Source: Cupriavidus gilardii
GTDB lineage: Bacteria; Pseudomonadota; Gammaproteobacteria; Burkholderiales; Burkholderiaceae
Length of the DNA stretch: 64,000 bases
Assembly (NCBI RefSeq): GCF_008801915.1
Contig: NZ_VZOV01000001.1
Location: 62,001-126,000 of the forward strand
Direction of reading: 5' to 3'
Positions 27,640 to 39,005 of the stretch are shown here, piece after piece. A program made the translations under genes and the position numbers. Each line of letters begins with the position of its first letter. Within the stretch, counting starts at the first letter, position 1. The notes below the pieces were generated by a model. The model did not search any database. It was not told where the DNA came from and worked only from the letters and a program-made list of their open reading frames with translations.

Positions 27640-30600
27640 GCAGACTCCTCGCGTCTTGGCTTGACATGCCACAGGGCGAACGGCAGCGCGTGCGGATCGA
27701 GCCGGATGCGCTGATGCTTGCCTTGCCACTGGAAGCGATGGCCGTGCATCAGATCCTCGGCGGCCAGCGCGCCGTGATCGGGCAGGCCCCACTCCCACAG
27801 CGGCAGTTCGATATCGGCCTCGCGCACCGCGCGCGGGTCCAGGTTCACCGCGGCCAGCAGCACGTCGTCGCCGAAGCCCGCGTCCGGGTCGTGCGAGGTC
27901 GGCACATAGCGCGCGAAGTACAGCACCGCGTCGTCGCTGGCATGCAGGAAGCGCAGGCCGAGGTGGTTCTGCAGCGCTGGATGGCTGGCGCGGATCTGGT
28001 TCAGCCGCGTGATCTCGGCAACGATATTGCCGGGCCGGTTCCAGTCCCAGGCGCGCAGCTGGTACTTCTCCGAATCGAGATACTCCTCCTTGGTCACGCC
28101 GTTGACCACCAGCGGCGTGCCTTCGCACAGCTCGAAGCCGTTGTACATGCCCCAGAGCCCGGACAGCAGCGTTGCCAGCGCGGCGCGGATCAGAAAGCCG
28201 GGCCGCCCCGAGTCGTGCAGGAAGTAGGGATTGATGTCCGGCGTATTGACGAAGAAGTGCGGGCGGAAGTATTCGCGCAGCGGCGTGCGCGTCAGCTCGG
28301 TCATGTACTCGATCAGCTCGCGCTTGTGGTTGCGCCAGGTGAAGTAGGTGTACGACTGGCTGAAGCCCAGCTTGGCCAGCCGCGCCATCATCTTCGGCCG
28401 CGTGAAGGCCTCGGCCAGGAAGATGGTGTCGGGATGGCGCTCGCGCACGTTGGCGATCATCCATTCCCAGAACGGCAGCGGCTTGGTATGCGGGTTGTCG
28501 ACGCGGAAGATGCGCACGCCTTCGTTGACCCAGAACATCACCACGTCGCGCAGCGCGATCCATAGCGCGGGTGCGGCGCCGCCCTTGGCGTAGAAGTCGA
28601 CGTTGACGATGTCCTCGTATTTCTTCGGCGGATTTTCCGCATAGCGCAGCGAGCCGTCGGGCCGGTGCGCGAACCATTCGGGATGCTCGCGCAGCCACGG
28701 GTGGTCGGGCGAACACTGGATTGCGAAGTCGAGCGCCAGCTCGAGCCCCGCTTCGGCACTGGCCGCGCGCAGCCGGCGGAAGTCCTCGATGGTGCCCAGT
28801 TGCGGATGGATCGCGTCGTGCCCGCCCTCGGGCGAGCCGATCGCGTACGGGCTGCCCGGATCGTCCGGTGCGGCCCGCAGGCTGTTGTTGCGGCCCTTGC
28901 GGTTGGCATGGCCGATCGGGTGGATCGGCGGAAAGTACAGCACGTCGAAGCCCATCGCGCGGATGGCCGGCAGGCGCGCGATCACGTCGTCGAAGGTGCC
29001 GTGGCGCTCGGCATCGCCGCTCTGCGAGCGCGGAAACAGCTCGTACCAGCTGGCGAAGCGCGCCGCCAGCCGGTCCGCCTCGACCGGCATCGCGACCGGA
29101 TGGCGCGTGGCGAAGTGGCGCGGGTCGGCTGCCTGCATCAGCGTGCGGGTATGCGGCGACAGCAGGATCTCGAGCCGGCGCAGGTCGTCGCCGGCGGCCG
29201 CCTCCAGCTGCGCGGCGACGTCGCGCAGTGCGCGCGATGCTTCGCGCTCACCGCTGCGGCCGTGCCGCAACGTATTGGCGACCAGGCGCGCGCCTTCCTC
29301 GATTTCCAGCGTCACGTCGACGCCGGCCTGCTTCTTCTTGTTGACCTCGTCGCACCAGGTGGCAAACGCATCGTGCCATGCCTCGACGGTGAATTCGTGC
29401 CGGCCCAGCGCGGTCAGCGCGAAGCTGCCGACCCAGCGGTCATTGACGGTGGGCACCATCGGCGCCTCGTGCCAGCTTTCCTCGCCGGGGCCGCGCCACA
29501 GCACGACGGCGGCGAGCTTGTCGTGGCCGTCCATCCAGATATCGGCGCTGACCTCGACGCGCTCGCCGGTCACCCGGCGCACCGCGAAGCGGCCGTTGTC
29601 GCAGGCCGGGGCGACGTTTTCGATGGCGATGCGCGGCGCCTGCACGGCGGCGGCGACGCTGCGTTCGAGCGCGGCGCGCACCGAGGCGCCGAAGCGCTTG
29701 CCCTCGCGCCGGGCCGGCTCGGCCAGCGCCGCCGACGGGGCGGCATGGAACAGCTGGACGCCGGCCGGAGCCAGCGTGATGATGTCCAGCGCATCGAGCA
29801 GCGTGCCCGCCTCGACGCCGCCGCCCGGTCCGCCGTCGGCGGCCAGCAGCGTGCCCGCGCCATGCGGCAGGGCGCTGAGGATGCGATCGGCGCCGAGGCT
29901 GGCCGGCTGCTGCGTATCGGGATTGATCACGATGGCCAGCGGCAGCGGCGCGCCGGCGGCGGGAATCGGCAAGCGCGCCAGCGCGATCAGCGTGCCATCG
30001 GCGCCGCTCAGCTGGCGCACGGCCAGCGCAGGAGCCGGACCGCGCGCGGCGATCCAGGCGTTGGCATGGATCAGTTCGTGCGACAGGTCGTAGCTCAGGC
30101 CCGGGTCGGCATCCCCATCGCCATCGCGGAGGCCGGGCCGGTCGTCGGGCTGGTCGCGCGGAGGGTCGTCCTCGCAATCGCCGCCGCCGCATTCGAAGCC
30201 GGCGGGCACCAGGATGCCGTCGCCCAGCGCTGCCGCGGTCCACAGCGCGCGCCGTGCGGCCAGCGCGTCAAGGCCCCGGGCCTGGATCGCCGGCGCCGCC
30301 AGCACCGCGCCGAAGGGGCGCAGCCGGGCGATTTCCTCGGCCAGCCAGGGGCTGCGGTAGTCCCACCACGGCAGCGAGCAGAAGGCGCCATCGAAGCCCC
30401 CGCCGCTCAGATCGGCCAGCTGCGCCGGGCTGGTGCCGGGCGTCCACGCCAGCATCAGCGGCGGGCGCCGTGCGCCCGTGTGGCTGCCGCCCGTGCTTGT
30501 GTCACTGGTGCCCTTCAACGCGGCGCTCAGCCTGGCCCAGTGCCGTCCCGCCACGCGGGCCGGCGCCCGGCACACATAGCCGGCGATATCGAGCTCGGCC

Positions 30601-30974
30601 AGCCCCTGCAGCCGCTGGGTCCACCACGACACCAGCGCGGCGGCGACCCCTTCGTCGTGCCAGCGCAGCCGTGCGCCCGGCAGATGGTTGTCGGTGTCGC
30701 GCGGATCGGGCATCGCGCCGTCGTGCCGCCAGAGCGGATCGATCGGCGCGGCGCTGTCGGGATAGCGGTCCAGCGCCAGTTCGAGCAGGCAGGCGAGCCC
30801 TTGCGCCCGGCAGTGGGCGGCGAGCGCGGCCAGTGTCTCGGGCGGGGTATGCAGCGCGGAGGCGCCTGTCAGCAGCACATGATCGAAGCCGAGCGCCTTG
30901 GCCCGGGCCAGGGCCCCGAGGGTGCCGTCATTGGCCTGGTGGACAACATTCGGATCGATCTGGCAGATGCGCAC
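27636..30974 (-). CDS. glgE: Maltose-1-phosphate maltosyltransferase with long N-terminal module
   Basis: Transfers maltosyl units from alpha-maltose 1-phosphate to alpha-1,4-glucan (EC 2.4.99.16). From the GTG at 30974 the protein has 1112 residues, against about 650-700 for the classical enzyme. The GlgE part begins near residue 448 (RIAIENVAP): N-domain, then the barrel with WYELFPRS, nucleophile Asp826 in [10 protein letters not shown], acid/base Glu855 in FLAEAF, and Asp913 in NTPDINPYF. Residues 1-440 form an extra module that looks barrel-like but shows no GH13 catalytic motifs. The start is uncertain: no good ribosome binding site precedes the GTG, and the frame stays open further upstream. 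The 272-nt gap upstream (30975-31246) probably carries the operon promoter. Confidence 0.93.
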
Positions 30975-31246
30975 GGATTGGCTCGTCGGAGGCGATGGAC
31001 AGTCCGGGCACTGATGCGAAGCGCGTGCCAATATACCGCCGCGTCGGACAAGCACCGACGCGGCGGCGGAGCCGCCCTTGCTGGGCAAGGCATCGCGCAG
31101 GATTGCGGCAAGGACGCCGCTTGCCGATCTGACAAGCCACGAAATGTGGCCTGTAAAAACTACAGTGCCGCGCTGCAGAAAGTATCCGAAGGCGTATCCG
31201 CCGCGTGTATCCGCGGCAAGTATTCGCGCCGTCGGCGGGACGGGGC

Positions 31247-32446
31247 TCAGGCGGCCGGACGTCCGGTCGCCGCACCGCGCCGGCGCCGGCCGCTGCTGGC
31301 GGGCCGCCGTGCGGCCGCAACGGGGCGGCCGCCGTCTCCGTCGGCGGACATCGCGGCAACCGCGGCGCCGTCGACTGTGGCCGCGGCCGGCAGCGCGGCG
31401 CGGCCAGACGCCGGCACGGTGCATTCACAGCTGCGGCGGCACACCAGCACGCAGCCATGGCCTGGCTGCCGGCAGTAGTCGCGATGCAGCACCGCGGCAA
31501 CGATGGCCGGATGGCAGGCCATCAGGCCCGGATAGGACTCCAGCGCCCACGGCCAGGACAGGCCGTCGTCATGCAGCACCAGCAGCGCCTGCGGCGGCCA
31601 GCCGGCTTGCGCCTGCGCCAGCGGCCCGCGCACCATCGCGCCGCCGTCGACCAGGGCCTCGCGCTGGCGCAGCAACGGTTGCACCGCGATCGGGCCCGTC
31701 ACTTCGGTGCCAGCCTGTATCACGCAGGCGCAGAAGCGGCCGGCGCCGCCGACGCGCACGTGTCCGGCCTGCGCTTCGATCTGCGCGGCCGCCAGCGCCA
31801 TGTCGCCGCCTCCGGGCAGCGTGGCGCGGACGCGATCGATCTGCTGCATCTGGGCACCGAAGCCCTGCAGAGCGGCGACGCGCCGCGCCGCTTCCGCGCC
31901 GCGGCCCAGTCCGAGCACCACCGTCGACAGTCCGCGCGCCGAATGGATGTTCAGACCGCCCGGGGCCGGATCGCCGTCGGACGGTGCCCATACGACCCCC
32001 ACCGCCACGGCCGGCAGCGTCACCGGGCCGGGCCGATCGGCGGGGGACAGCGTCATCCGGATGACCGAACCGGCGGGGCTGTCGTATCGATCGAGCGCGG
32101 TCACCAGTTCGTACAGCGCGGCCAACCGGCCGCCCGCGCGGGCGCCGGCGTGCCTGCCATCGCCGCCTCGCGATGAATCGCACGAGCCGTCGCGGGGGCG
32201 GGGCCGGTCCACCGCAAGGATCTCGACCTGCGGCGCGGCGGCGCCAGTGACCTCTTCCTGCAGCGGCCGCAGGTGCAGCACACCTCCGCCGGCGTGGCCG
32301 AGCATGCCGGTGGCCGCGGCGACCGCTGCGCGGCCGAGCCGTTCGGTGGCGATTTCGCCGAAGCCGCAGCGCACCGCCAGTTCCGTGGCCGCGTCATGCG
32401 CGTGCGCGAGGTCGTCGGTGGCGTCGATCGCAAGTCGGGTCTGCAT
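31247..32446 (-). CDS. RsbT-RsbX-like two-domain protein, apparently without catalytic residues
   Basis: A 399-residue protein with the layout of beta-proteobacterial 'ATP-binding SpoIIE family phosphatases': an N-terminal GHKL (RsbT-like) domain, about 1-150, and a C-terminal PP2C/RsbX-like domain, about 165-335, then a tail of Ala/Arg/Gly. In the first domain the Glu and Asn that should coordinate Mg-ATP (usual form TELATNLVKHA) are replaced in [13 protein letters not shown]. In the second, the usual DGLGHG metal motif reads LGLGRG, and the closing DDATVVV reads GHGCVLV. The family assignment is by remembered pattern, not by search. It follows the PfpI gene by 28 nt. It may be a scaffold or decoy in a stress-sigma or partner-switching pathway (inference). 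Confidence 0.62.
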   Translation of the reverse strand: MQTRLAIDATDDLAHAHDAATELAVRCGFGEIATERLGRAAVAAATGMLGHAGGGVLHLRPLQEEVTGAAAPQVEILAVDRPRPRDGSCDSSRGGDGRHAGARAGGRLAALYELVTALDRYDSPAGSVIRMTLSPADRPGPVTLPAVAVGVVWAPSDGDPAPGGLNIHSARGLSTVVLGLGRGAEAARRVAALQGFGAQMQQIDRVRATLPGGGDMALAAAQIEAQAGHVRVGGAGRFCACVIQAGTEVTGPIAVQPLLRQREALVDGGAMVRGPLAQAQAGWPPQALLVLHDDGLSWPWALESYPGLMACHPAIVAAVLHRDYCRQPGHGCVLVCRRSCECTVPASGRAALPAAATVDGAAVAAMSADGDGGRPVAAARRPASSGRRRRGAATGRPAA

Positions 32447-32474
32447 GGCTGCGTGGTGCGGTGAACAGGCGCGA

Positions 32475-33086
32475 TCAGGTCTGGCCGGCGCGGGCTTCGC
32501 TGCCCTGCGCCGTGCGTTTGCCCAGCTCGGCAAACAGCGTGACGATCTGCTGGTTGAACGCCGGGATGTCGTCCGGCTTGCGGCTGCTGACCCAGTTGCC
32601 GTCGCGCACGACCTCGCGGTCGACCCATTCGCCGCCGGCGTTGCGGATATCGTCGGCGAGCGACGGCCAACTGGTCAGTGTGCGGCCCTTGACCAGCCCG
32701 GCGGACACCAGCAGCCACGGACCGTGGCAGATCACCGCGATCGGTTTGCCGTCGTCCTGCATTTTCTTGACGAAGCGCTGCGCGGCCTGGTCCATGCGCA
32801 GCGCATCGGCGTTCATGGTGCCGCCGGGCAGCACCACACCATCGAAGTCGTCGGGATGGGCGTCGGCCAGCGTCGCCTGCACGCCGAAGCGGTCGGCCTT
32901 CTTGTCGTGCTGGGCGCCTTGCACCTCGCCATCGTGCGGCGCAACGATGACGGTTTCGGCACCGGCCTGTTGCAAGGCCTGGCGCGGGCCTGTCAGTTCG
33001 ACCTGCTCGAACAGGTCGGTGACCAGGAACGCGATGCGCTTGCCGGTCAGCGGATGATTGGCGTCGGGAGACGTGTTCCGGTTCAT
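32475..33086 (-). CDS. DJ-1/PfpI family protein (type 1 glutamine amidotransferase-like)
   Basis: A 203-residue member of the PfpI/YhbO group. The nucleophile elbow is AVICHGPWLL with Cys120 and His121; Glu27 in DLFEQVEL is the partner acid. Related proteins act as general stress proteins, glyoxalase III or deglycase-type enzymes; the exact activity of this one cannot be read from sequence. The ATG at 33086 has GAGGAC upstream, and that segment is duplicated in tandem. It is divergent from the exonuclease gene and leads a two-gene run with the RsbT-RsbX-like gene. Confidence 0.9.
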   Translation of the reverse strand: MNRNTSPDANHPLTGKRIAFLVTDLFEQVELTGPRQALQQAGAETVIVAPHDGEVQGAQHDKKADRFGVQATLADAHPDDFDGVVLPGGTMNADALRMDQAAQRFVKKMQDDGKPIAVICHGPWLLVSAGLVKGRTLTSWPSLADDIRNAGGEWVDREVVRDGNWVSSRKPDDIPAFNQQIVTLFAELGKRTAQGSEARAGQT

Positions 33087-33418
33087 GTTGCGGTCCTCGT
33101 TGCGGTCCTCGTTGCACAGGGAAGTCGATACGTCGATTCATCGAATCGCCGAGATGGAGCCGGACGCGGCCCGACCTTGTAGCTTTTGCGGCCGGCGGTA
33201 AAAAAGCGCTCGCCGCCGCGCCGCCGGTCTTGCGGGATGGCGGCGTCCGTGCCCACTTCGGTCCAGAGCGGCAAGAAGCGTGCCCCCGAGGCGCAGGTGC
33301 CGGGCCACGTCGGCCGCAGTCCGATGGGCCCGCAGCGGCCGCTGGCATAACATCGTCTTATCGATGTGCCGGCCGATGGACTCGTCGGCAAGGCCATCGC
33401 AGCCGGAGTCTGCACCCC
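33087..33418. other. 332-bp divergent region between the PfpI and exonuclease genes
   Basis: Holds the duplicated 12-mer next to the PfpI start and, near the other end, an inverted repeat CATCG-TCTTAT-CGATG (33351-33366) about 53 nt before the exonuclease start, a possible operator. No LexA-like box of the CTGT-N8-ACAG type is visible. No small gene is evident. Confidence 0.4.
33088..33111. repeat. Tandem duplication of TTGCGGTCCTCG in the PfpI leader
   Basis: Two perfect adjacent copies of a 12-mer. On the minus strand each copy reads CGAGGACCGCAA and so carries one GAGGA Shine-Dalgarno-like core. Only the inner copy is at normal distance from the ATG; a third partial copy (TTGC) follows. 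Confidence 0.7.
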
Positions 33419-34621
33419 ATGGACCTTGTCGTAGCGCGGCCCGAGGGCCTGTACTGCCCGCCGGGCGACTTCCATATCGACCCGTGGCGCCCGGTGGCGC
33501 GGGCGGTCATCACGCACGCCCATTCCGACCATGCGCGCGCCGGCAGCGGCCACTATCTGTGCGCGGCGCCAGGACGCGGCGTGCTGCTGTCGCGCCTGCC
33601 CGATATTCATCTGGACAGCCTCGGCTATGGCCAGGCCATCGTGCACAACGGCGTTCGCATCAGCCTGCATCCGGCCGGGCACGTGCTGGGCTCGGCCCAG
33701 GTCCGGCTCGAGTACCGCGGCCAGGTGTGGGTGGCATCGGGCGACTACAAGCTCGCGCACGACGGCACCTGCGCGCCATTCGAGCCGGTGCGCTGCGATA
33801 ACTTCATCACCGAGAGCACCTTCGGCCTGCCGATCTATCGCTGGCAGTCGCAGGCCGAGCTGATGGCACAGATCCTGTCGTGGTGGCGCGCCAATGCCGA
33901 ACAGGGCCGGGCCAGCGTGCTGTACTGCTACGCCTTCGGCAAGGCGCAGCGCATCCTGCATGGACTGATGACGCAGGCCGGCGAAGCGGGGCTGCCCGGT
34001 CCCATCGTCGAGCATGGCGCGATGACCGCGTTGAACCGGGCCTATGCCGCTGCCGGCGTGGCGTTGCCGGCGACGATGCATGCGTCCGAGTTGCCGGCGC
34101 GCAGTCCGCTGCTGCGCCAGGCGCTGGTGATCGCGCCGCCGTCGGCGCAGCGCTCGCCGTGGCTGCGGCGCTTCGGCGATGCCTCGCAGGCCTTCGCCAG
34201 CGGCTGGATGCGGATTCGCGGCACGCGCCGGCGGCGCGGCGTCGATCGGGGCTTCGTCATTTCGGACCATGCCGACTGGCCCGGCCTGCATGCCGCCATC
34301 GAGGCCACCGGCGCGCAGCGGGTCTTCGTCACGCACGGCTATGTGCATGCGATGGTGCGCTACCTGTGCGAAAGCGGGTTGCAGGCGCAGGGCTTCGAGA
34401 CGCAGTACGGCGACGAGGAGGATCACGATCGGGACGAGCCGGATGGTGCGGCCGGTGCCAGCGGCCAGGGCGGAGCAACCGGCCAGGCGGCGGAGGCAGC
34501 GAACGGCGAAATGGAGCCCAATGCGGACGCAAATGCAGACGAAAATGCGGACGCAAATGCAGACGGCAAAGCGGGCGGCAAAGCGGGCGCCGTTTCCGCC
34601 GGCACGAGGGAGGCATCGTGA
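33419..34621 (+). CDS. Ligase-associated DNA exonuclease (metallo-beta-lactamase fold)
   Basis: First gene of the conserved Exo-Lig-Lhr-Pe repair cluster. 400 residues. The metallo-beta-lactamase motif HAHSDHA lies near residues 36-42, with further ligands in HPAGHVLGSA and GDYKLA, and the C-terminal ISDHADW and THGYVHA. Such proteins are manganese-dependent DNA nucleases in the beta-CASP group. Beyond residue about 335 there is a poorly conserved tail rich in Gly, Ala, Asn, Asp, ending in a short repeat of Asn-Ala-Asp units encoded by near-identical 12-nt DNA repeats. The ATG at 33419 follows GGAG. The stop overlaps the ligase start as GTGA. Confidence 0.92.
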   Translation: MDLVVARPEGLYCPPGDFHIDPWRPVARAVITHAHSDHARAGSGHYLCAAPGRGVLLSRLPDIHLDSLGYGQAIVHNGVRISLHPAGHVLGSAQVRLEYRGQVWVASGDYKLAHDGTCAPFEPVRCDNFITESTFGLPIYRWQSQAELMAQILSWWRANAEQGRASVLYCYAFGKAQRILHGLMTQAGEAGLPGPIVEHGAMTALNRAYAAAGVALPATMHASELPARSPLLRQALVIAPPSAQRSPWLRRFGDASQAFASGWMRIRGTRRRRGVDRGFVISDHADWPGLHAAIEATGAQRVFVTHGYVHAMVRYLCESGLQAQGFETQYGDEEDHDRDEPDGAAGASGQGGATGQAAEAANGEMEPNADANADENADANADGKAGGKAGAVSAGTREAS

Positions 34622-36315
34622 AGGCCTTCGCCGAGCTGTACGCCGCGCTCGACGCGACCACCTCGAACAACGCCAAGCTTGCGGCGCTGCGCGGCTATCT
34701 GCAGGCCGCGCCGCCGGCCGATGCCGCCTGGGCTGTCTATTTCCTCGCCGGCGGCAAGCCGCGCCAACTGGTGCCGGTGGCGATGCTGCGCACGCTGGCC
34801 GAGCAGGCGGCGCGCCTGCCGACCTGGCTGTTCGAGGAGAGCTACCAGGCCGTCGGCGATCTGGCCGAAACCATCGCGTTGCTGCTGCCCGAGTCCGAAC
34901 ATACCGACGATGCCGGTCTGGCCGAATGGGTCGAACAGCGGCTGCTGCCGCTGCGCGGCCTGCCGCCCGACGTGCTGCTGCCCAGGCTCGACGCGCTGTG
35001 GCGGCCGCTCGATGCGCAGGCGCGGCTGGTGCTGTTCAAGCTGATCACCGGCGCCTTTCGCGTCGGGGTCTCCCGGCTGCTGGTCACGCGCGCGCTGGGC
35101 GAGGTGGCCGGCATCGATCCGAAGCGCGTGGCCGAACGGATGGTCGGCTATACCGATATCTCGGCGCGGCCCGATGCCGAGCACTATCTGGCGCTGATTG
35201 CGCCGGACGGCAGCGGCGGGTACGGCCAGGACCTCGGCGATGGGGCGAACGTCCCGCGCAGCCGGGGCGGCCAGCCTTATCCGTTTTTTCTGGCCCATCC
35301 GCTGCAGGCCCCGCTCGAGCAGTTCGACGCGGTGCTGGGCCCGGTCTCGCAATGGCAGGTCGAATGGAAATGGGATGGCATCCGCGCGCAGATCGTGCGG
35401 CGCGACGGCCAGACCTGGATCTGGTCGCGCGGCGAGGACCTGATCACCGAACGCTTCCCCGAACTGGCCGAGGCCGCCGCGCCGTTGCCGGACGGCACCG
35501 TGATCGACGGCGAGATCGTGGTCTGGCGCGACGATCGCGTGCAGCCGTTCGCCTTGCTGCAGCAGCGCATCGGCCGCAAGAACCTGGGAGCGAAGCTGCT
35601 GCGCGACGCGCCGGCGGCGCTGCTGGCCTATGACCTGCTCGAATGGCAGGGCGAGGACTGGCGCCGCCGCGCACAGGGCGAGCGCCGTGCCGCGCTGGAG
35701 CGCGTGCTGGCCGCGCATCCGCATCCGTCGCTGCGGCTCAGCCCGCTGGTGCAGGCCGAGGACTGGCCGGGGTACGCTGTGCTGCGCGAGTCGTCGCGCG
35801 AGCTCGGCGTCGAGGGTTTCATGCTGAAGGCGCTCGATGCCGCCTATGGCGCTGGCCGGACCAAGGATGTCGGCGTCTGGTGGAAATGGAAGATCGATCC
35901 GTATGCGGTCGATGCGGTGCTGATCTACGCGCAGCGCGGCCACGGCCGGCGCGCCAGCCTGTACACGGACTTCACCTTCGCGGTATGGAGCGCGCCGCCG
36001 GGTACCGAGGGCCGGGTGCTGGTGCCGTTCGCCAAGGCGTATTCGGGCCTGACCGATCAGGAGATGCGGCAGGTCGACGCGATCGTGCGGCGGACCACCA
36101 TCGAGACCTTCGGGCCGGTTCGCAGCGTCGAGCCGACCCAGGTGTTCGAGCTGGGCTTCGAAGGCATTGCCCGCAGCAGCCGGCACAAGAGCGGCATCGC
36201 GGTGCGCTTTCCGCGCATGCTGCGCTGGCGTACCGACAAGACGATCGACGAGGCCGACACGCTGCAGACACTGCAGGGCATGCTGCCCGCCGGCGAACGA
36301 GGGAAGGCGGCATGA
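34618..36315 (+). CDS. ATP-dependent DNA ligase of the Lhr-associated type
   Basis: Seals nicks by ATP-driven adenylation. 565 residues. An N-terminal helical DNA-binding domain (about 1-220) precedes the nucleotidyltransferase core: motif I KWDG with the adenylated Lys251, motif III/IIIa around [17 protein letters not shown], motif IV EGFMLK (399-404) and motif V WWKWK (421-425), then an OB fold. The GTG at 34618 overlaps the exonuclease stop (GTGA), and the end overlaps the helicase start (ATGA). It is annotated in relatives as 'cisplatin damage response' ligase. No Ku gene is beside it, so a role outside classic Ku-LigD end joining is likely. Confidence 0.95.
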   Translation: MKAFAELYAALDATTSNNAKLAALRGYLQAAPPADAAWAVYFLAGGKPRQLVPVAMLRTLAEQAARLPTWLFEESYQAVGDLAETIALLLPESEHTDDAGLAEWVEQRLLPLRGLPPDVLLPRLDALWRPLDAQARLVLFKLITGAFRVGVSRLLVTRALGEVAGIDPKRVAERMVGYTDISARPDAEHYLALIAPDGSGGYGQDLGDGANVPRSRGGQPYPFFLAHPLQAPLEQFDAVLGPVSQWQVEWKWDGIRAQIVRRDGQTWIWSRGEDLITERFPELAEAAAPLPDGTVIDGEIVVWRDDRVQPFALLQQRIGRKNLGAKLLRDAPAALLAYDLLEWQGEDWRRRAQGERRAALERVLAAHPHPSLRLSPLVQAEDWPGYAVLRESSRELGVEGFMLKALDAAYGAGRTKDVGVWWKWKIDPYAVDAVLIYAQRGHGRRASLYTDFTFAVWSAPPGTEGRVLVPFAKAYSGLTDQEMRQVDAIVRRTTIETFGPVRSVEPTQVFELGFEGIARSSRHKSGIAVRFPRMLRWRTDKTIDEADTLQTLQGMLPAGERGKAA

Positions 36316-39005
36316 ACGCGCGCGTCGCCGATGCGCGGTCCGTGCCCGCCGCGCCGCTGGCGCAGGCGCTGCCGCAATGGTTCGCGCGGCGCGGCTGGCA
36401 GCCGTTTCCGTTCCAGCAACAGGTGTGGCAGGCGATCGCCGCCGGCCGCAGCGGCCTCGTGCATGCGACCACCGGCACCGGCAAGACCTATGCGGCATGG
36501 CTCGGCGCGCTGCTGCGCCATGGCGAGCCGGCGGCGCAGTCTTCCATTGCGCCGCCGCTGACCGTGCTGTGGCTGACGCCGATGCGCGCGCTGGCCGCGG
36601 ACACCGCGCGTGCGCTGCAGGCGCCGCTGGCCGAGCTCGGCCTGAACTGGACCGTCGGCCTGCGCACCGGCGACACGGGCAGCAGCGAGCGCGCCGCGCA
36701 GGCGCGGCGGCTGCCGACCGCGCTGGTCACCACGCCGGAGAGCCTGTCGCTGCTGCTGACGCGGGCCGATGCCAGGGAAGCGCTGGGCCGCGTGCGCATG
36801 GTCGTGGTCGACGAATGGCACGAGCTGATCGGCAACAAGCGCGGCGTGCAGGTACAGCTGGCGCTGGCGCGGCTGCGCCGCTGGTGTCCCGATCTGGTGG
36901 TCTGGGGTTTGTCGGCCACGCTGGGCAATCTCGAACACGCCAGCGAGGTGCTGCTGTCCGGCATGCCGGCCGATCGGCGCGAACTGGTGCGCGGCAAGAT
37001 ACCGAAGCAGCTGATCGTCGATACGCTGCTGCCTGACGCCGCCGGACGCTTTCCGTGGGCCGGGCATCTGGGCCTGTCGATGCTGCCGCATGTGGTGCGC
37101 GAGATCGAGGCCAGCAGCACCACGCTGGTGTTCCTGAACACCCGCTCGCAGGCAGAGCGCTGGTACCTGGCGTTGCTGGAGGCGCGGCCGGATTGGGCGG
37201 GACAGCTGGCGCTGCATCACGGCTCGCTGGATCGCGACGTGCGCGAATGGGTCGAGGCCGGCCTGAAGACCGGCACGCTGAAGGCGGTGGTGTGCACCTC
37301 CAGCCTGGATCTGGGCGTCGACTTCCTGCCGGTCGAGCGCGTGCTGCAGGTCGGCTCGCCCAAGGGCGTGGCGCGGCTGCTGCAGCGTGCGGGCCGCTCC
37401 GGCCACGCGCCGGGGCGGCCCTCGCGCGTGACGATCGTGCCGACCCACAGCCTCGAACTGGTCGAGGCGGTCGCGGCGCGCCACGCGGTCAGGGCAGGGC
37501 GCATCGAGGCGCGCGAGTCGCCGATCAAGCCGCTCGACGTGCTGGTCCAGCATCTGGTCACGGTGGCGCTGGGCGGCGGCTTCGTTCCGGACGCATTGCT
37601 CGACGAGGTGCGCGGCGCCTATGCCTACCGCACGCTGACCGACGCCGAATGGCAGTGGTGCCTCGACTTCGTGCGGCAGGGCGGCAGCAGCCTGTCGGCC
37701 TATCCGGACTACCGGCGCGTGCAGCCCGACGAGGATGGCGTCTGGCGCGTGCCGGACGTTCGCCTTGCCCGCCGCCATCGAATGAGCGTCGGCACCATCG
37801 TCAGCGATGCGACGATGCAGGTGCGCTACTGGAGTCGCGCGGGACGCGGCGGCGCCTCCCTCGGCACGGTGGAGGAGGGCTTTATCGCGCGGCTGTCGCC
37901 GGGCGACTGCTTCCTGTTCGGCGGCCGGCTGCTCGAGTTGGTGCGCGTGCAGGAGATGACCGCCTATGTCCGGCGCGCCGACAAGGGCCGGCCCGTGGTG
38001 CCGCGCTGGAACGGGGGACGGATGCCGCTGTCGACCGAACTGGCCGACGCGGTCGTCGCCACGCTCGAGGATGCCGCCGCGCAAAGGCTCGATCCCGCGG
38101 ATACGCCGGAGCTGCCGTTGATCCAGCCGCTGGTCGACCTGCAGCAGCGCTGGTCGGCCCTGCCGACGCGCACCACGCTGCTGGCCGAGACGCTGAACTC
38201 GCGCGAGGGCTCGCATCTGTTCCTGTATCCCTTTGCCGGGCGCTCGGTGCATCTCGGCCTGGGCAGCCTGCTGGCGTGGCGGCTCGGCTCGCAGTTGCCG
38301 ACGACGATCTCGGTCGCCGTCAACGACTACGGGCTGGAACTGCTGTCGGCCGAACCGCTCGACTGGGCGCACTGGCTGCCGCTGGTGCTGGCGCAGGAAC
38401 GGCAGCGCGATCTGGTCGCCGACGTGCTGGCCAGCCTCAATGCCGGCGAGTTGTCGCTGCGGCGCTTTCGCGAGATCGCACGGGTATCGGGGCTGGTGTT
38501 CCAGGGCTATCCCGGCGCGCACAAGAGCGCGCGGCAGCTGCAGGCCTCGTCGAGCCTGTTCTACGAGGTGTTTCGCAAGCACGATCCCGAAAACCTGCTG
38601 CTGGGCCAGGCCGAGCGCGAGGTCCTGAACCAGGAGCTCGATGCCGCGCGCCTGTCGCGGACGCTGGATCGGCTTGCGGAGCTGCGGCTCGATCTGCGCG
38701 TGCTGAAACGGCCGACGCCGCTGTCATTCCCGCTGATCGTCGAATTCCTGCGCGAGAAGCTGAGCACCGAGAAGCTGGCCGACCGCATCGCGCGGATGCT
38801 GGCCGACCTCGAACGCGCCGCGGGGCCGGAAGGGGAGAGCGGCGATGTGTCCGGGCCGACGAAGGAGCCGCCACCGGACCGCGTCGCGGAGATCGCGCGC
38901 TTCGGCATGGCCGATCATGCCGGCCGCTCGTCGTCGCCCTCATCATCGTCATCGTCCCGGCGCCGGCGCCCGCGCAAGGTCTCGAAGCCGCTGCCGCCGC
39001 TATGA
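36312..39005 (+). CDS. Ligase-associated DEAD/DEAH-box helicase (Lhr-Core)
   Basis: An 897-residue SF2 helicase. Walker A is ATTGTGKT (residues 52-59), motif II is VVDEWHEL (DEWH rather than DEAD or DEAH), motif III is GLSATLGN, and motifs IV to VI are in the second RecA domain ([42 protein letters not shown], quoted in part: [10 protein letters not shown] and QRAGRSGH). A winged-helix and Lhr-type beta-barrel region follow. This matches the Lhr-Core helicase that translocates 3' to 5' on single-stranded DNA. The C-terminal 60 residues are low complexity. Both ends overlap neighbours by 4 nt (ATGA), indicating strict co-translation. Confidence 0.95.
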   Translation: MNARVADARSVPAAPLAQALPQWFARRGWQPFPFQQQVWQAIAAGRSGLVHATTGTGKTYAAWLGALLRHGEPAAQSSIAPPLTVLWLTPMRALAADTARALQAPLAELGLNWTVGLRTGDTGSSERAAQARRLPTALVTTPESLSLLLTRADAREALGRVRMVVVDEWHELIGNKRGVQVQLALARLRRWCPDLVVWGLSATLGNLEHASEVLLSGMPADRRELVRGKIPKQLIVDTLLPDAAGRFPWAGHLGLSMLPHVVREIEASSTTLVFLNTRSQAERWYLALLEARPDWAGQLALHHGSLDRDVREWVEAGLKTGTLKAVVCTSSLDLGVDFLPVERVLQVGSPKGVARLLQRAGRSGHAPGRPSRVTIVPTHSLELVEAVAARHAVRAGRIEARESPIKPLDVLVQHLVTVALGGGFVPDALLDEVRGAYAYRTLTDAEWQWCLDFVRQGGSSLSAYPDYRRVQPDEDGVWRVPDVRLARRHRMSVGTIVSDATMQVRYWSRAGRGGASLGTVEEGFIARLSPGDCFLFGGRLLELVRVQEMTAYVRRADKGRPVVPRWNGGRMPLSTELADAVVATLEDAAAQRLDPADTPELPLIQPLVDLQQRWSALPTRTTLLAETLNSREGSHLFLYPFAGRSVHLGLGSLLAWRLGSQLPTTISVAVNDYGLELLSAEPLDWAHWLPLVLAQERQRDLVADVLASLNAGELSLRRFREIARVSGLVFQGYPGAHKSARQLQASSSLFYEVFRKHDPENLLLGQAEREVLNQELDAARLSRTLDRLAELRLDLRVLKRPTPLSFPLIVEFLREKLSTEKLADRIARMLADLERAAGPEGESGDVSGPTKEPPPDRVAEIARFGMADHAGRSSSPSSSSSSRRRRPRKVSKPLPPL

